Origin: Methanobacterium sp. PtaU1.Bin097
Lineage (GTDB): Archaea > Methanobacteriota > Methanobacteria > Methanobacteriales > Methanobacteriaceae
Reading direction: 5' to 3'
DNA length: 26,706 nucleotides
Assembly: GCA_002067325.1 (NCBI GenBank)
Contig: MVQY01000069.1
Location: forward strand, 1-26,706
The notes under the pieces were generated by a model. The model had not been told where the DNA came from, ran no database searches, and saw nothing but the letters and a program-made list of their open reading frames with translations. Shown piece after piece: positions 24,116 to 26,706 of this stretch. The translations under genes were made by a program, and so were the position numbers. Numbering within the stretch: the stretch's first letter is position 1; each line of letters opens with the position of its first letter.

Positions 24116-26314
24116 TCAGATCACTTCCTTTTCCATTACGAGTTTTACCTTAGATTCCCCAAGATGGTGGGTTTTTGCCCACTTTCTTTCTTTTCTGGTG
24201 AGTAGACCAATAAATGCGGCAAAAAACAGTGGCACAAGGTAAAAACAGTGTAACCAATACTCTAATGACTTGGATAGAGTGGTGGTTATCTTTCTTGAGT
24301 CATGCCAGGTTCCAGATATTACTATTGGGAAAAAAGCCACTGTAGATAATAAAACTACTATTAGGGGTGCTGTTAGTGAGAATGCAGTTATACCTGTTAA
24401 ATAAAGGACGAAAATTATGTAACCAATCATAACGAAGCTGTTTAGAATAATAGTGGATAAGTAGTATAGGGCATCTAATTTTTTAAACAGTGATATATCT
24501 GACCTTATGATGGAAGTAAAATATACAAAAAGGGTTTCCAGATTACCCATAGCCCATCTGATCCTCTGTCTAAAGAAAGGCTTCCAGTAAGGCACTGCTT
24601 CCTGATAAACCACTGCTTCTCCACAGTATCTGATCTTCCAACCATTTATCATCAGTTTTATGCTCATGTTCAGATCTTCGGTTATGGCATAGCCATCCCA
24701 ACCCTTTAAAGCTTCAACAGCATCCCTTCTGGTTATCTGTCCATTACCACCTAAAAAAGCCGCTCCATTTACCCGATCACGTGCTTTTAGGAGAACGTCT
24801 CCAAAAACAGAGAATTCAACTTCTTGCATGGAGGTTAAGAGGTTTTCATCTTTATTGTACATTTTAACCCTGGATTGAACCCCCGCCACACCTTCTTCAT
24901 TTACGTAGGGTATTATGATGTTAAGAAAATCAGGTTCAACAATGGCATCAGCATCGAAAACAGCAATGATCTCCCCGATTGACATATTAAGACCGTCATT
25001 TAATACATAGCCTTTGCCCTTCCCAGCCCGTGGAGGTTTGCGTGTTACCACCTTTAGAAAGCTAAATTGATCCTCTAATTCTTGAAGTAACGATGCAGTG
25101 TTATCGGTAGAACCATCATCGACGACTATAATTTCATAATTTCTTTCACCATCCTTTACGTACTCTAAATTAGCCAGGGAATATACACAACTTTTAATGG
25201 TGTTTTGTTCATTATGAGCAGGAATCACTATACTTACAAATGGTTTTTCTTCTTTTTGAAGAGGTTTAGATTTTTTAAATGAACTGAAAATGGTGAGGAA
25301 TAGTCCATATGCTGCAGAAATAAATAATAAATATTCTAGCCAGGTCATATTCCATGTAATTATTCCATAAGCTACTAGAGACAAGATTATGGCGGATACA
25401 ATAATAACTCCAGCTTTTTCTATTTTAAATTCTTCCTCTTTTGTTGTTAGCTTTTCTACTACATCTTTGATCTTTAACTGATCTGCTTGATGTTTGTGCA
25501 GAGCCATTTCTATGGTTGTTTTAAGTTCTTCTTCCTGGTATGGTTTGATTATATAACCATAAGGGGATGTTAACTTGGCTCTTTCCAATACTTTCCCATC
25601 AGCATAAGCTGTAAGATACACTACAGGAATATCCAAATCCTTAATGGATTCAGCAACATTTATACCATTTACATCCCCTTTCAGCATTATATCGGTAAGT
25701 ATTAAATCTGGACTGATTTTACGGGCATTTTTAATGGCCTGACTTCCAGAATCCACCACATCTACAACTTCATATCCCAATTCCCTTAATTTACTAGCTA
25801 TGTCCATAGCAGTTATGCTTTCGTCTTCCACAATCATGATTTTGGGTTTTGAACCGTCGTATGATTTACCCTGCTTTTTGATGGTTTCCACATCTTTTTT
25901 CAGGAGGATATCTTCTTTAACTTTTTCCATCCGTTTTTGATCGCTTAGATGTTTATTTAAGGCGATTTCTACGCTTGTTTTAAGTTCTTTTTCCTGGTAT
26001 GGTTTGACTATGTAACCATAGGAGGGTTTTTGAGTGGCCTGCGTAACGGTTTCTTCGTCTGTGTAAGCTGTGAGATAAACCACAGGTATATTTAGGGTCA
26101 TAATTTTCTGTGCGGCTTCTATTCCATTCATTTCCCCCTTAAGCATTATATCCATCAAAATCAGGTCAGGCCGCAGTTTGGCAGCTAATCTAACTGCTTC
26201 TTCTCCTGTGGAGACTATTGCTGGTACTGTGTAACCCATCTCTTCCAGTTTTTGGTGGATATTTAAAGCAGTGATTGCTTCATCTTCAACCAGTAAAATG
26301 GTCTTCTTTTCCAT
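24116..26314 (-). CDS. Two receiver domains fused to a membrane glycosyltransferase 2
   Basis: 732 residues. REC1 (about 3-122) has acidic pocket Glu10-Asp11, phospho-acceptor Asp55, Thr82 and Lys104. REC2 (about 157-280) has Asp208 in LTDIMLKGDVNG and an IKPYQ Lys; the two look like an internal duplication. A membrane segment (about 302-345) leads to a GT2 domain with SIVIPAHNE, DDGSTDNT (Asp399-Asp400), DAD (454-456), ED (546-547) and QRIRW (583-587), marks of processive beta-glycan synthases, then further membrane helices. It probably makes or exports a polysaccharide, switched by phosphorylation. A direct REC-GT2 fusion is unusual. ATG 26314 gives a normal REC start. The kinase at 20787-22595 may phosphorylate it. 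Confidence 0.9.
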   Translation of the reverse strand: MEKKTILLVEDEAITALNIHQKLEEMGYTVPAIVSTGEEAVRLAAKLRPDLILMDIMLKGEMNGIEAAQKIMTLNIPVVYLTAYTDEETVTQATQKPSYGYIVKPYQEKELKTSVEIALNKHLSDQKRMEKVKEDILLKKDVETIKKQGKSYDGSKPKIMIVEDESITAMDIASKLRELGYEVVDVVDSGSQAIKNARKISPDLILTDIMLKGDVNGINVAESIKDLDIPVVYLTAYADGKVLERAKLTSPYGYIIKPYQEEELKTTIEMALHKHQADQLKIKDVVEKLTTKEEEFKIEKAGVIIVSAIILSLVAYGIITWNMTWLEYLLFISAAYGLFLTIFSSFKKSKPLQKEEKPFVSIVIPAHNEQNTIKSCVYSLANLEYVKDGERNYEIIVVDDGSTDNTASLLQELEDQFSFLKVVTRKPPRAGKGKGYVLNDGLNMSIGEIIAVFDADAIVEPDFLNIIIPYVNEEGVAGVQSRVKMYNKDENLLTSMQEVEFSVFGDVLLKARDRVNGAAFLGGNGQITRRDAVEALKGWDGYAITEDLNMSIKLMINGWKIRYCGEAVVYQEAVPYWKPFFRQRIRWAMGNLETLFVYFTSIIRSDISLFKKLDALYYLSTIILNSFVMIGYIIFVLYLTGITAFSLTAPLIVVLLSTVAFFPIVISGTWHDSRKITTTLSKSLEYWLHCFYLVPLFFAAFIGLLTRKERKWAKTHHLGESKVKLVMEKEVI

Positions 26315-26465
26315 GAATATCCTCTTTGTACCGATGTAAATATTTATATAAATTTTATTTATATTTAAATTCTTTAAAACAGCTTTAAAAAGCCGATAAA
26401 ATTATTTAAAAGTAGGAAGTCAAATGTTACAGGTGGCATGAACTATTATACCATCGTTTATTACA

Positions 26466-26514
26466 TCTAATTATATATAATATCGTATTATAGATTTAAT
26501 TTTATGGTGATGAA
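26466..26514 (+). promoter_or_regulatory. Promoter and ribosome site of UMP kinase
   Basis: TATA-like TTATATATAA (26471-26480) lies about 35 bases before the ATG, and GGTGAT (26506-26511) is a full archaeal Shine-Dalgarno three bases before it. The 200-base gap to the divergent glycosyltransferase fusion holds both promoters. Confidence 0.55.
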
Positions 26515-26706
26515 ATGAAAATCGTGGTTACCATCGGCGGATCCATACTGGTTCAAGACAATAGTTACAAAAAATTTAAAGAATATGCGGAGATAATCTC
26601 CCAGATGAACACTGAACACAAGCTCTACGTGGTGGTGGGTGGTGGCAAGCCAGCACGCGACTACATCAGCATGGCCAGAGGTTTAGGAGCATCTGAAGCT
26701 CTATGT
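26515..26706 (+). CDS. pyrH: UMP kinase, N-terminal part (runs off window)
   Basis: First 64 residues of an archaeal UMP kinase (amino acid kinase superfamily), which makes UDP from UMP. The N-terminus MKIVVTIGGSIL has the phosphate-binding Gly-Gly-Ser; VVVGGGKPARDYISMARGLG is the second glycine-rich segment typical of archaeal PyrH. The frame is open at the window edge. A related amino acid kinase cannot be fully excluded from this part alone. Confidence 0.85.
   Translation, partial: MKIVVTIGGSILVQDNSYKKFKEYAEIISQMNTEHKLYVVVGGGKPARDYISMARGLGASEALC

Overview
The window reads as a chromosomal segment of a methanogenic archaeon, most likely a mesophilic, AT-rich member of the Methanobacteriales (Methanobacterium-like). 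The evidence is archaeal aIF5A with a hypusine site, archaeal release factor aRF1 (NIKS and GGQ motifs), pyruvoyl-dependent arginine decarboxylase, a Mur-ligase-like coenzyme F430 synthetase (CfbE), GGTGAT/GGAGG ribosome binding sites and TATA boxes with leaderless-type starts. The genus is an inference from gene content. No search was run.

Region 1 (1-4430) is a metal-handling block: the 3' end of a Zn/Cd-type P1B ATPase, a complete second P1B ATPase, an ACR3/BASS-type arsenic-resistance permease broken by a frameshift, and a small seven-cysteine zinc-ribbon protein. Three TTAGG-N4-CCTAA palindromes (787-800, 4136-4149, 4161-4174), placed just downstream of TATA boxes, suggest DtxR-family metal control. 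Region 2 (4432-4708) has no sizeable gene. It holds two tandem hairpins with related stems, one compensatory base-pair change, equal 30-nt loops and repeated CCTCC motifs, which I propose as a structured small RNA.

Region 3 (4709-8352) is arginine and polyamine metabolism plus hypusine translation factor: a LOR/SDH (TIGR00300) protein that is probably an archaeal ornithine cyclodeaminase, a 31-residue basic protein, agmatinase and aIF5A on the minus strand, with pyruvoyl arginine decarboxylase divergent. Region 4 (8369-13999) is a tightly packed plus-strand run: inositol-monophosphatase-type phosphatase, NAD kinase, CfbE, HemC, a Gfo/Idh/MocA oxidoreductase and a PyrE-like HTH regulator. The phosphatase and kinase sit one base apart, in the order seen in the fused NADP phosphatase/NAD kinase of Methanocaldococcus. 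CfbE and HemC both belong to tetrapyrrole/F430 synthesis.

Region 5 (14000-20780) is accessory: four tiny plus-strand genes (one with an A6 frameshift at codon 3), a 14-TM-type drug exporter, a small membrane protein, a Met-rich peptide, an HTH-MNT/HEPN toxin-antitoxin pair between two ~96% identical copies of a tautomerase gene (one copy dead), a lipoprotein ending in two CxxCGGxG ribbons, and several small orphan genes. Region 6 (20787-26706) is signalling and housekeeping: a MEDS-PAS histidine kinase, aRF1, a REC-REC-glycosyltransferase-2 fusion, and the start of UMP kinase. The most unusual items are the tandem-hairpin RNA candidate, the REC-REC-GT2 fusion, the micro-gene cluster and the tautomerase-flanked MNT/HEPN module. 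No tRNA, rRNA, insertion sequence or CRISPR array was seen.
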